Source: Companilactobacillus kimchiensis
Lineage (GTDB): Bacteria; Bacillota; Bacilli; Lactobacillales; Lactobacillaceae
DNA length: 64,000 nt
Direction: 5' to 3'
NCBI RefSeq assembly: GCF_001438805.1
Contig: NZ_JQCF01000001.1
Coordinates: forward strand, 62,001 to 126,000
The position numbers and the translations under genes were made by a program. The notes below the pieces were generated by a model. That model worked only from the letters and a program-made list of their open reading frames with translations, did not search any database and was not told the DNA's origin. Positions 50,402-59,082 of this stretch are shown here, one piece after another (within the stretch, counting starts at the first letter, position 1; each line of letters begins with the position of its first letter).

Positions 50402-52645
50402 TTATTTAAGCATAAGTGATTTATCATAAACTTTAATTTCAAGTGGTTCACCAGAAACAAGTTCAAAGTGTGGTCCGTCTTCTTGAACCGAAATTTCGAT
50501 CACACGTCCTCTGAATACCTGTCTGAATGAATAGCTATTCCATTTCTTAGGTAAGAATGGTTTATAGCTCAATGTCCCATCGTCATGGACACGCATTCCT
50601 GCAAATCCTTGAACCATAGCAAGCCAGCCACCGGTCATTGAAGTGATATGTAAACCATCTGCGGTGTCATTATTATAATTGTCTAAGTCTAGTCTAGCGG
50701 TTCTTTCATATAATGCAACCGCTTTCTTTTCGTAGTGCAAATCAGCTGCTAAAACAGCATGAATTGCAGGTGAAAGACTTGACTCATGAACTGTTAATGG
50801 CTCGTAGAAATCAAAATTACGTTTCTTTTCACGTTCAGTAAAATCATCCATGAAGTCCCAGATTCCTTGAAGGACATCACCTTGTTTGATATATGGTGAA
50901 CGAAGAATTTTATCCCATGACCAATGTTGATTGATTGGCAATTGATCCTTTGGAATTGCACTAACTGGTTCAAGATCTTTATCTAAAAAGCCATCATGTT
51001 GAACAAAAATTCCAAGATCTTCATCAAATGGTAAATACATTTTGTCTACAATATCTTGCCACTGTTTCATTTCAGTTTCAGTAACATTCAGCTTGGCGAA
51101 TTGCTCTGGTGATACTTCACCTAAGATCTCCAAGGTATATTTCAAAGTCCAACGAGCTAAGAAATTAGTATACCAATTGTTGTCGACATTATTTTCATAT
51201 TCATCTGGTCCAGTAACACCGTGAATCATATATTGACCGTTACGCTTACTGAAGTGAACTCGATCTTGCCAGAAACGTGACATTTCCGTTAAAATCTTGC
51301 TACCCTCGTTGAGAACGAATGACTTATCACCCGTGTATCTAGTGTAATTATAGATTGCAAAAGCGATATCACCGTTACGATGAATTTCTTCAAAAGTGAT
51401 TTCCCACTCGTTATGACATTCAATTCCATTGAACGTTACCATTGGGTACAAAGCACCCTTTAATCCCTGCTCTTGGGCATTAACATAGGCACCCTTCAAT
51501 TGATTGTAACGATACATCAATAGATTTCTGGATACTTCTGGCTTAGAAACTCCTAAGTAAACTGGAATACAGAAAGCTTCAGTGTCCCAATAAGTTGCCC
51601 CACCGTATTTCTCACCAGTGAAACCTTTTGGTCCGATATTAAGTCGTGAATCTTCGCCAGAATAAGTCGTAAATAATCCAAAGAGATTAAAACGCATCCC
51701 TTGTTGAGCATCAACATCGCCATCAATTTTAATATCCGATTGATTCCAACGCTGTGCCCAGACGTTACTATGAGCTTCAAATAAGTCATCATAGGAAACC
51801 TTTGCTACTTTGGCTGTAATACCTTCCATAGCATCACGTAGTTCAGCAACTGAATCATAATCACGCGATGTTACTACTGTAACTCGTTTTTCCAATTCAG
51901 CAATTTCTTGAGGTTTTAATGTGCTAGTAAAAGTCTGACTAGTTTCCAAATCAGTAACTTGTTGATCAGTCTTTTTCATATCAGTGACATAATTCACTTG
52001 CATACCTGAAGTAAATCTTGGTGTACCAAAATCATTTGGTTTAGTTTCGGCAATAATACTGTCATCGTTGATTTCCAAAACGTTCCAAAATCTTTCGTCA
52101 TAATTGGCATCTTCGTTTTTAACATCTGCATCAAGAGCAGAAATAACTTGAATATCAACTGGTTGATCAGAAATATTTTCAAAACTAACTTTTTGAACTG
52201 ATAGTTCCTTTTGAGCTACACTCAAGAATCTTGTAAAGCTAAATTTAACTTTACTACCATCTTTTTCAACAACAAACGACCGATTCAAAGTAGCGTTTTT
52301 CATATTTAAATCTAATGTAAATTCACTAATTATATCTTTATTAAGGTCAAGTTTTGAACCATTGATCAAGAAGTTCATTTTAATAAAATTAACCGCATTG
52401 ATGACTTTTCCAAAATACTTAGGATAGCCATTCTTCCACCAACCAACACGAGTCTTATCAGGGTACCAAATGCCTGCCAAATAAATTCCGGCCAGACTGT
52501 CACCTGTGTAATCTTCTTCAAAATTACCTCTCATACCCATGTAGCCATTACCCATACTTGTTAAACTCTCTTGGAGTCTTTTGTTATCTTTATCCAATTT
52601 GTGGGTCACAACGTCCCAAGGATTTACTTCAAAAATTCTTTGCAT
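50402..52645 (-). CDS. malP: Maltose phosphorylase, GH65
   Basis: A 747-residue cytosolic enzyme splitting maltose with phosphate into glucose and beta-glucose-1-phosphate. The N-terminal beta-sandwich starts after MQRIFEVNPWDV; the (alpha/alpha)6 barrel contains KYGGATYWDTEAFCIPVYLG and HGVTGPDEYENNVDNNWYTN with the catalytic acid Glu, and LSPAIHAVLAADLHYEKKAV helps bind phosphate. Length matches the family. The start at 52645 follows GGAGGTG; an earlier ATG in the frame lacks spacing. A terminator-like hairpin lies just upstream. Confidence 0.95.
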   Translation of the reverse strand: MQRIFEVNPWDVVTHKLDKDNKRLQESLTSMGNGYMGMRGNFEEDYTGDSLAGIYLAGIWYPDKTRVGWWKNGYPKYFGKVINAVNFIKMNFLINGSKLDLNKDIISEFTLDLNMKNATLNRSFVVEKDGSKVKFSFTRFLSVAQKELSVQKVSFENISDQPVDIQVISALDADVKNEDANYDERFWNVLEINDDSIIAETKPNDFGTPRFTSGMQVNYVTDMKKTDQQVTDLETSQTFTSTLKPQEIAELEKRVTVVTSRDYDSVAELRDAMEGITAKVAKVSYDDLFEAHSNVWAQRWNQSDIKIDGDVDAQQGMRFNLFGLFTTYSGEDSRLNIGPKGFTGEKYGGATYWDTEAFCIPVYLGVSKPEVSRNLLMYRYNQLKGAYVNAQEQGLKGALYPMVTFNGIECHNEWEITFEEIHRNGDIAFAIYNYTRYTGDKSFVLNEGSKILTEMSRFWQDRVHFSKRNGQYMIHGVTGPDEYENNVDNNWYTNFLARWTLKYTLEILGEVSPEQFAKLNVTETEMKQWQDIVDKMYLPFDEDLGIFVQHDGFLDKDLEPVSAIPKDQLPINQHWSWDKILRSPYIKQGDVLQGIWDFMDDFTEREKKRNFDFYEPLTVHESSLSPAIHAVLAADLHYEKKAVALYERTARLDLDNYNNDTADGLHITSMTGGWLAMVQGFAGMRVHDDGTLSYKPFLPKKWNSYSFRQVFRGRVIEISVQEDGPHFELVSGEPLEIKVYDKSLMLK

Positions 52646-52660
52646 TAAGTACACCTCCTA

Positions 52661-52699
52661 TAAAAAAAGGTAATTAGGTAAAAATACCTAATTACCTTT
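52661..52699 (-). terminator. Perfect intercistronic hairpin between malK and malP
   Basis: AAAGGTAATTAGGTA pairs perfectly (15 bp) with TACCTAATTACCTTT around AAAA, and on the minus strand is followed by TTTTTTT. It has all features of an intrinsic terminator, yet it lies inside the operon, 7 bp after the malK stop and just before the malP ribosome site. It probably causes partial termination or protects the upstream mRNA. Confidence 0.85.
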
Positions 52700-52707
52700 G
52701 ATAATCC

Positions 52708-53811
52708 CTAAAGAATTGTTTCGTCTGTATCTTTGTCAAAATAATGTGCCTTTGTCATTTCAAAAGCCATTTGAACATCGTCACCAGGTTTATGATGATC
52801 ACGTGAGTCAACCTTCGCAATAAAGTCAGTTCCTCCGACTTGTGAGTAAAGGATTGATTCAGCACCTAGTAATTCTGAAACTTGAATATTAGCATTAATT
52901 ACAGCATCAGGGAAAGCTTGAATTGCAACCTCTTCGGCATGAACGTCTTCAGGACGAATACCAAATGTGAGTTCCTTACCAACATAACCCGCCTTTTCAA
53001 GCACCTTATATTGACCTTCAGGAACAGCAATGTTCAAACCTTGATCATTAACAATTTTACCGCCTTCAAGTTTAACATCGAAGAAGTTAGTAGCTGGTGA
53101 ACCGATAAATCCGGCAACAAACTTGTTTGTAGGTTTGCTGTAAAGTTCAGCTGGCGTACCAACTTGTTGGATTTTACCGTCATTCATGATGACGATTCGA
53201 TCGGCCATAGTCATGGCTTCAACTTGATCATGGGTAACATAGATGAAATTACGTCCTAAACGTTGGTGCAATTGAGCAATTTCCGTCCGCATTTGGACTC
53301 TCAATTTAGCATCCAAGTTTGACAATGGCTCATCAAGTAGGAATAAATTGGCATCACGGACGATAGCACGACCTAAAGCAACACGTTGTCTTTGACCACC
53401 TGACAAGGCTGCTGGTTTACGTTTCAAGTAAGGAGTCAATCCTAGAATCTGAGCGGCGTTGTCAACTCGTTTCTTAGTATCTTCCTTGTCATTTTTACGA
53501 ATATTTAAACCAAAAGCCATGTTATCAAAGACTGACATATGTGGATACAAAGCATAATTTTGGAAAACCATCGCGATATCACGATCTTTTGGTGATACCT
53601 CATTCATGACTTTGTCATCCATTTTAAAGTCACCTTTTGATATATCTTCCAAGCCCGCTATCATACGTAATGTGGTGGATTTACCACATCCGGAAGGTCC
53701 AACGAAGACAATGAATTCACCATCTTTAATGTCCAGGTTGAAATCACTAACTGAATAGTCAGTATTACCTTGATAGCGTTTGTAAATGTGTTCCAAGTTT
53801 ATTTTAACCAT
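52708..53811 (-). CDS. msmK: Sugar ABC transporter ATPase, MsmK/MalK type
   Basis: A 367-residue ATPase with Walker A GPSGCGKST, signature LSGGQRQRVALGRA, Walker B LFLLDEPLSNLDAKLR and H-loop YVTHDQVEAMT, followed by the C-terminal OB-type regulatory domain (about 240-367, FGIRPEDVHAE). It powers the maltose/maltodextrin importer encoded just upstream. AAGGAG precedes the ATG. Confidence 0.95.
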   Translation of the reverse strand: MVKINLEHIYKRYQGNTDYSVSDFNLDIKDGEFIVFVGPSGCGKSTTLRMIAGLEDISKGDFKMDDKVMNEVSPKDRDIAMVFQNYALYPHMSVFDNMAFGLNIRKNDKEDTKKRVDNAAQILGLTPYLKRKPAALSGGQRQRVALGRAIVRDANLFLLDEPLSNLDAKLRVQMRTEIAQLHQRLGRNFIYVTHDQVEAMTMADRIVIMNDGKIQQVGTPAELYSKPTNKFVAGFIGSPATNFFDVKLEGGKIVNDQGLNIAVPEGQYKVLEKAGYVGKELTFGIRPEDVHAEEVAIQAFPDAVINANIQVSELLGAESILYSQVGGTDFIAKVDSRDHHKPGDDVQMAFEMTKAHYFDKDTDETIL

Positions 53812-53899
53812 TTTTAACGCTCCTTTTAATTTTTGACTTCCAGTTAACTAATAAGTTTAATCTTACTAATCAATCTAGATGTGTCCACCACACCCAAAG

Positions 53900-54556
53900 T
53901 CAATCCTTTTTAGCTACTTGACCACCAAGCAATCTGTATGAAAGATATGTTGGTAATGAAACACTACAGATCACACTTAGAAAAGCCAGTTGCAAAACGA
54001 AATTCATCAATATCAAGATTGAAAATACTATTACTGAAAGAATAAGTGGAAAGGGTTTTTCAACAAATAATGTCAAAATATTTTCATATTTTCCAGTTGC
54101 TATTTGAAAACTTGTGGCAACCAATACCATGCAGTATACAAAGGTAAAAATCAAAACTGCCATATGCCATTGTGGATCACCAACAGTGAATTTATTTAAT
54201 AGAATAAACATACTTGCTAACAAACCTAATCCGAAGTTAAGCCGATAGTTCTTCAAAAAATCGAACCACTTTTTAAAAAAGTATTTGAAGAAACCTACAC
54301 TCCCATTGACCTGCCACTCTTGAACTGATGCAAAACTCGCGATTAATCCAGGAATAGTAAAGACTGAGATCATTAACCAAAGAATAAATAACACAATATT
54401 ATATATCATTGAAAATTTTAGATTGAACAAGATTATCGCGGTCAAGATAACCGAAAAGTTAATCAGGAAAAAGGCGAAGTTGATGGTAAATAATGACATC
54501 AGCCAATTGCCACTCGCTATCAGTCGTTGTCCATTTTTAGATTTCAAATTGATCAC
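53900..54556 (-). CDS. DUF624 (YesL-like) membrane protein
   Basis: A 218-residue protein with about five membrane helices and the YesL-type N terminus (LIASGNWLMSLFTINFAFFL). The short motif SVQEWQVNGSVGFFKYFFKK faces the cytosol. DUF624 proteins accompany carbohydrate ABC importers in Firmicutes; the role is unclear, possibly assembly or regulation. The start is GTG at 54556, about 8 nt after GAGAGGA. It lies between malG and msmK. Confidence 0.85.
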   Translation of the reverse strand: MINLKSKNGQRLIASGNWLMSLFTINFAFFLINFSVILTAIILFNLKFSMIYNIVLFILWLMISVFTIPGLIASFASVQEWQVNGSVGFFKYFFKKWFDFLKNYRLNFGLGLLASMFILLNKFTVGDPQWHMAVLIFTFVYCMVLVATSFQIATGKYENILTLFVEKPFPLILSVIVFSILILMNFVLQLAFLSVICSVSLPTYLSYRLLGGQVAKKD

Positions 54557-54577
54557 AATAACTAGTCCTCTCTTTAA

Positions 54578-55390
54578 TTATTTAACCGCACCATCGGTAA
54601 CACCCTTGATGATCCACTTTTGTGCAAATAGATAAAAGAGAATTACGGGGATGATTGATAGAGTGATACCAGCTAAGGCCAAGTGCCATTGCTTTGTATA
54701 CTCACCGAAGAAGTTGAACATTTGTAGTGGAATTGTATATTGCGCTTGTGGCAAGACAAGTGATGGCAATAGATAATCATTCCAGATAGCAATGATATTC
54801 AAAATTGCAACGGTAACCGTGATGGGACTGAGCATTGGAAAAATGACTTTCGTAAAGATCTGCCAGCGACTAGCGCCTTCGATCTCAGCTGATTCATCCA
54901 TCGCAATGGGAATACTTGATAATGTACCTTGATATAGGAAGACTGACAAACTACAGTCAAAACCAACATACATGATAACAAGTCCCCACATATTTAGAAA
55001 ATGTACAGCACCAAAGTTAGCCGTCAAAGGAATCATAACTGATTGGAATGGAATCAACATGGCTGAAATGAACAACATGAGAAGTCCACCACTCAATTTA
55101 CTATGGTTTCTTTGGAGTGCGTAGGCTGCCATTGATGAAGCTAAGATAATGAGCAACACAGCACAAACTGTGATAATTAGTGAATTAGTCAATGAACCGA
55201 TAAAGTTCAAAGCCTTGAAGGAATTGACATAGTTATCACCAGTACTAGGATGTGGAAATGAGAGAACTGATGCGAAGATCCCTTTTGGTGTCTTAAACGA
55301 ATTGGTTAGAATTAAGTAAAATGGGAATAACCATAGGATACCAAGCAAGATTCCAACAATACCTAAAGTAGTTCTACCTTTTTTACCCAT
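54578..55390 (-). CDS. malG: Maltodextrin ABC permease, MalG-like
   Basis: A 270-residue permease with six helices. The EAA loop reads ESAEIEGASRWQIFTKVIFP, which docks on the ATPase. The N terminus contains LFPFYLILTNSFKTPKGIF, typical of MalG/MsmG-type proteins. Its start overlaps the malF stop by one base (TAATG). It forms the channel with MalF. Confidence 0.94.
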   Translation of the reverse strand: MGKKGRTTLGIVGILLGILWLFPFYLILTNSFKTPKGIFASVLSFPHPSTGDNYVNSFKALNFIGSLTNSLIITVCAVLLIILASSMAAYALQRNHSKLSGGLLMLFISAMLIPFQSVMIPLTANFGAVHFLNMWGLVIMYVGFDCSLSVFLYQGTLSSIPIAMDESAEIEGASRWQIFTKVIFPMLSPITVTVAILNIIAIWNDYLLPSLVLPQAQYTIPLQMFNFFGEYTKQWHLALAGITLSIIPVILFYLFAQKWIIKGVTDGAVK

Positions 55391-56250
55391 TAGAGATCCT
55401 CCTCTCTCTTACGGTTATAAGCAACTTGGATCAAAGAAATAGCTGCAACGATGACGAAGAACACGATAGCCTTAGCTTCTGATAAGGCGAAGTTACCAGA
55501 GTTATAAGCAGTATTAACAATATCCATTGCTAACATTTGTGTTGAATTGTAAGGTCCACCATTTGTTAATGACAAGTTTTGGTCATAAATCTTAAAACCG
55601 TTTGATAATGTTAAAAACATACATACTGTGAATGCCGGAGCAATCATTGGGAACGTGATCTTAGTGAAACGTTGCCATGCTGAAGCTCCATCAATTTTAG
55701 CAGCTTCAATGATTTCATTAGGAATATTTTGTAAGTAGGCAATGTAGATGATCATGATATAACCACTCATTTGCCATACTGTAACGATTACTAATCCCCA
55801 AAAACCAGTTGTTTCATTAGTCAACCAGTTTTGTAGCCAATCCATGTGTAAAGCATTACCTAAGGCTTGGAAACCTTGAGTAAAAATGAATTGCCAGATG
55901 AAACCTAAAATCAAACCACCAATCATATTTGGCATAAAGAAGATAGTACGTAGAAAATTATTTCCCTTGAATTTTTGTGTAACTAATAATGCTAATCCCA
56001 AGCCTATTACGTTCAGCATAATGACAGTGACAATTACAAACCCCACTGTAAACCAAAAGGCGTTAAGAAACGCCTTATCTTGGAACAATGTTATGTAATT
56101 TTGAAATCCGACCATTTTGGTAAATGTTAAACCGTCCCAGTTGGTAAATGAATAAAACAAACCTTCAAGTACCGGAATAAATACTACCAATGCTAACGCA
56201 ACGAGGGTTGGTGTTAAAAACAACCAAAACGAAAGACTTCTATTTTTCAT
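55390..56250 (-). CDS. malF: Maltodextrin ABC permease, MalF-like
   Basis: A 286-residue permease with six helices and the EAA loop EIIEAAKIDGASAWQRFTKI. It is shorter than E. coli MalF because the large periplasmic loop is absent, as usual in Gram-positives. The start at 56250 is chosen because ATG 56256 is too close to GAGGG. It partners with MalG. Confidence 0.94.
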   Translation of the reverse strand: MKNRSLSFWLFLTPTLVALALVVFIPVLEGLFYSFTNWDGLTFTKMVGFQNYITLFQDKAFLNAFWFTVGFVIVTVIMLNVIGLGLALLVTQKFKGNNFLRTIFFMPNMIGGLILGFIWQFIFTQGFQALGNALHMDWLQNWLTNETTGFWGLVIVTVWQMSGYIMIIYIAYLQNIPNEIIEAAKIDGASAWQRFTKITFPMIAPAFTVCMFLTLSNGFKIYDQNLSLTNGGPYNSTQMLAMDIVNTAYNSGNFALSEAKAIVFFVIVAAISLIQVAYNRKREEDL

Positions 56251-56274
56251 ATTCATTGCCCTCTTTTGTTACTA

Positions 56275-57588
56275 CTAATTATTAGCTGATTTTTGTTGTT
56301 TTGCCCAACCATCAGTCATATTTTGAACTGTCTTATCCCAGCTTTGTTTGCCTGATAAGTACTTTTGTAGATTTGGTTGTGCTACATCTGGATCCCATGA
56401 AGTACCTGTATATCCTGGGAATGCCCAGCCTGTTGTTTGATGTTCTTGTGAGTATTTGAAGACTACTGATGTCAAAGGATCTTTCATCTTGTAGTTATCA
56501 TAACCCTTGTATGCAGGAACAAAGTGCAATGTATCAACAACATCCTTCTTACCAGCCTTAGATGTGTACATCCAGTCTAAGAAGTTCTTAGCAGCTTTTT
56601 GTTCTGCAGTTGATTTTTGGCTATTAACAGCCCAGTACAATGATGTACCAACTGGTAATTTACCTTCTTGACCAGGTACTGGAATAGGAATCATACCGAT
56701 ATCGTTTTTAGCAAAGTTCTTATCAATACCTTCAACTGTTGGATAAATCCAGTCACCTTGTTGAATCATAGCGGCTTTTCCTTGTGAGAAGTATTGATTA
56801 ACTTGTGCTGAATAATCCATTTGCATAACTGGCTTGATTGAGTAATCTTTTTCCATATCAAGCATAGTCTTCATATCAGCATTCTTTGAGAATTTCATTG
56901 TTTTTGACTTGTAAAGCTTTTGAGCGTTTCCATCGTAATCTTGAGCAAGGTATAGGTTAGCCAAGTGATCTGACATAATCCATGCTTCCTTACCAGGTAA
57001 TGCGAAGACTCCCTTAATACCTAATTGATCCTTTTGTGAATCCAATTGTTTAACAGCAGCATCCAATTTATCAACTGTTGTTAAGCTTTCTGGATCGATT
57101 CCAGCCTTTTCAAAGACCTTCTTGTTATAAACAAATCCATAACCTTCAACGTTAAATGGTAATCCAACTGTTTTACCTTGATCACTCTTTACAGCGTCCA
57201 AAGTTCCAGGTTGTGCTGCCTTAGCAGCCTTTGTATCTGATAAATCTGCTTCATGTGCTTTGAATTGTTTAACATCAGCAGGACCAGCTAAACTGAAAAT
57301 TGTTGGTGCATTACCTGATGAAATTCTTGTCTTCAAAATTGGATCATATTGAGTACCACCACCAATTGATGTAACTTCAATCTTTACATTTGGATGGCTC
57401 TTTTCATACTCTTTCGCAATTTGCTTAAATTGCTTATTATTCTCAACCTTTCCTTGAAGAATTGTAATCTTAACATCCTTACCTGAGGATGAACTATTGC
57501 TGCAGGCTGCCAACATAAATGCTGCACCGGCTGCCAAAGCAACAACTCCAACGCTTTTACCTAAACGCTTCCAGAAGTTCTTCTTCAT
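56275..57588 (-). CDS. malE: Maltose/maltodextrin-binding lipoprotein
   Basis: A 437-residue solute-binding protein. The signal peptide ends in the lipobox LAAC (AAFMLAACSN), so it is lipid-anchored outside. The cluster 1 SBP fold includes VEVTSIGGGTQYDPILKTRI-like strands, GNAPTIFSLAGPADV, GLPFNVEGYGFVYNKKVF and AAMIQQGDWIYP. It delivers maltose or maltodextrins to MalFG. The start at 57588 follows AGGGGGC. It is the first gene after the cre/MalR-controlled promoter. Confidence 0.95.
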   Translation of the reverse strand: MKKNFWKRLGKSVGVVALAAGAAFMLAACSNSSSSGKDVKITILQGKVENNKQFKQIAKEYEKSHPNVKIEVTSIGGGTQYDPILKTRISSGNAPTIFSLAGPADVKQFKAHEADLSDTKAAKAAQPGTLDAVKSDQGKTVGLPFNVEGYGFVYNKKVFEKAGIDPESLTTVDKLDAAVKQLDSQKDQLGIKGVFALPGKEAWIMSDHLANLYLAQDYDGNAQKLYKSKTMKFSKNADMKTMLDMEKDYSIKPVMQMDYSAQVNQYFSQGKAAMIQQGDWIYPTVEGIDKNFAKNDIGMIPIPVPGQEGKLPVGTSLYWAVNSQKSTAEQKAAKNFLDWMYTSKAGKKDVVDTLHFVPAYKGYDNYKMKDPLTSVVFKYSQEHQTTGWAFPGYTGTSWDPDVAQPNLQKYLSGKQSWDKTVQNMTDGWAKQQKSANN

Positions 57589-57634
57589 TACCAAAGCCCC
57601 CTATAAAAATAATAATTTCTTTATTACGATTCCC

Positions 57635-57689
57635 ATTATTATGCGAAAACGCCTTCATTGCAACCGTTTTCAGGATGTTACCGATAACA
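57635..57689 (-). promoter_or_regulatory. malE promoter with cre site and LacI-type operator
   Basis: TGCAACCGTTTTCA (57659-57672) matches the cre consensus TGNAANCGNTNNCA at every fixed position and overlaps the minus-strand -35 TTGCAA (57658-57663); the -10 is AATAAT (57635-57640, spacer 17). TGTTACCGATAACA (57676-57689) is a near-perfect dyad just upstream of -35 and recurs with one change near 60820. CcpA repression through cre and control by the local LacI protein through the dyad are therefore likely. Confidence 0.85.
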
Positions 57690-57716
57690 GGTTTTGAAAT
57701 ACAAATAAAATTGCAT

Positions 57717-57753
57717 TAAAAAAAGAACCAAATCCACTTACGGATCAGTTCTC
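57717..57753 (-). terminator. Terminator after the GH13 gene pair
   Basis: On the minus strand AGAACtgATCC pairs with GGATttGGTTCT, followed by TTTTTTT. It separates the GH13 transcript from the malE promoter. Confidence 0.8.
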
Positions 57754-57774
57754 ATTATCCTGTTATAAATCCCC

Positions 57775-59070
57775 TTAAGCGTTTGTCTTTCCTTGAATCA
57801 CGATTGGTTCATAATCGACCATTAAAATACCATCTTCGACCTTAACCAACGAGTTATTAATCATATTAGTGTAATTGTCACTTGACAAAGCTACTGGCAC
57901 CTCACCCGACATCCCTTTAAGACTAAATAAACCAACTCGAATGATCTCGCCTAAACGATAAGTCACTTCAACAATATCATTCTCAAGTGCTGTTACTTTG
58001 TAAGTCCCGGAAACTTCAATATCGCTTTGACTTAACTGATGCATTCTCAAAATCAGAGCGCTAAGATCCATCTGTTGCGACTTCCAATCTAATTTATCCT
58101 TATCGAATAAACTAGGTGTCTTTTTGAAACCAGCCTCTTGGCCTGCATAAACCAACGTTGAACCCTTTTGGAATTCAGAGAAGGCTGTCCAGTTGAACAA
58201 ATCATTTTCATTAATAAATAGACTGTGTGCCCGTGGTTGATCGTGGTTTTCCAAGGCTCGCATCTTAATATAATTTTTAGGGTAAATAACTCCTTGTGTG
58301 TTCAGAGCTTCAACATATTTCTTCAATGGAATATCGCCATTAACATACGTCCGCCATGTTTGATCAATATCATAGTCATACGTCATGTCAAAAGCACTGT
58401 ATAATTCGGCATCAGAAGAAACGTGATAGCCTTTTTCACCCAGACTCTGGATATAATCCTTACTTGTTGATTCTGCTAACCAAACGGTCTTAGGATTGAC
58501 TTTGGCAACTTCCTTACGTGCTTCCTTCCAGAATTCGATAGGAACTTGCGGCGCTACATCACATCTAAAACCATCAACTATTTTAGCAAATCGTTTTAAG
58601 GTTGTAATTTGATAGTTCCACAATGCCTTGTGTGAATAATCTAATTCGGCAACATCAGTCCATTCGGGGTTCTTATTCAACAGCTTTCCATCTTTATCAT
58701 GTAAAAACCACTCTGGATGAACCTGTAAAAGAACGGAATCACGAGAAGTATGATTATAGACAATATCCAACATAACTTTCATACCATGATCATGAATTGC
58801 TTCAACCAATTTCAAAAAGTCTTGCCAAGTACCCAATTTTGGATCTACGGCTCGGTAATCTTTCACAGAATATGGTGAACCCTCTTTACCCTTACGATCT
58901 TTTTTGCCGATAGGATAAATGGGCATTAACCAAATACAATCGGTTCCCAATTGTTTGATTCGTTCCAGGTCTGGTTCAATCGCCTTTAGAGTACCCTTCT
59001 TAGTATGATTTCTGACAAAGATACAATATATTTGTGCCTTTCTTAATTTGATATCTGTTTGACTTGCCAT
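57775..59070 (-). CDS. GH13 alpha-amylase-type enzyme (intracellular)
   Basis: A 431-residue cytosolic glycoside hydrolase without signal peptide. The four conserved regions are visible: DIVYNHTS; VDGFRCDVAP with the nucleophile Asp; VWLAEST with the acid/base Glu; and RALENHDQPR. A C-terminal beta domain follows. It is short for a neopullulanase because the N-terminal domain is missing, so a maltodextrin-degrading amylase is most likely. It follows the second GH13 gene by 12 bp. The precise bond specificity is not readable. Confidence 0.88.
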   Translation of the reverse strand: MASQTDIKLRKAQIYCIFVRNHTKKGTLKAIEPDLERIKQLGTDCIWLMPIYPIGKKDRKGKEGSPYSVKDYRAVDPKLGTWQDFLKLVEAIHDHGMKVMLDIVYNHTSRDSVLLQVHPEWFLHDKDGKLLNKNPEWTDVAELDYSHKALWNYQITTLKRFAKIVDGFRCDVAPQVPIEFWKEARKEVAKVNPKTVWLAESTSKDYIQSLGEKGYHVSSDAELYSAFDMTYDYDIDQTWRTYVNGDIPLKKYVEALNTQGVIYPKNYIKMRALENHDQPRAHSLFINENDLFNWTAFSEFQKGSTLVYAGQEAGFKKTPSLFDKDKLDWKSQQMDLSALILRMHQLSQSDIEVSGTYKVTALENDIVEVTYRLGEIIRVGLFSLKGMSGEVPVALSSDNYTNMINNSLVKVEDGILMVDYEPIVIQGKTNA

Positions 59071-59082
59071 AATTACACCCCT

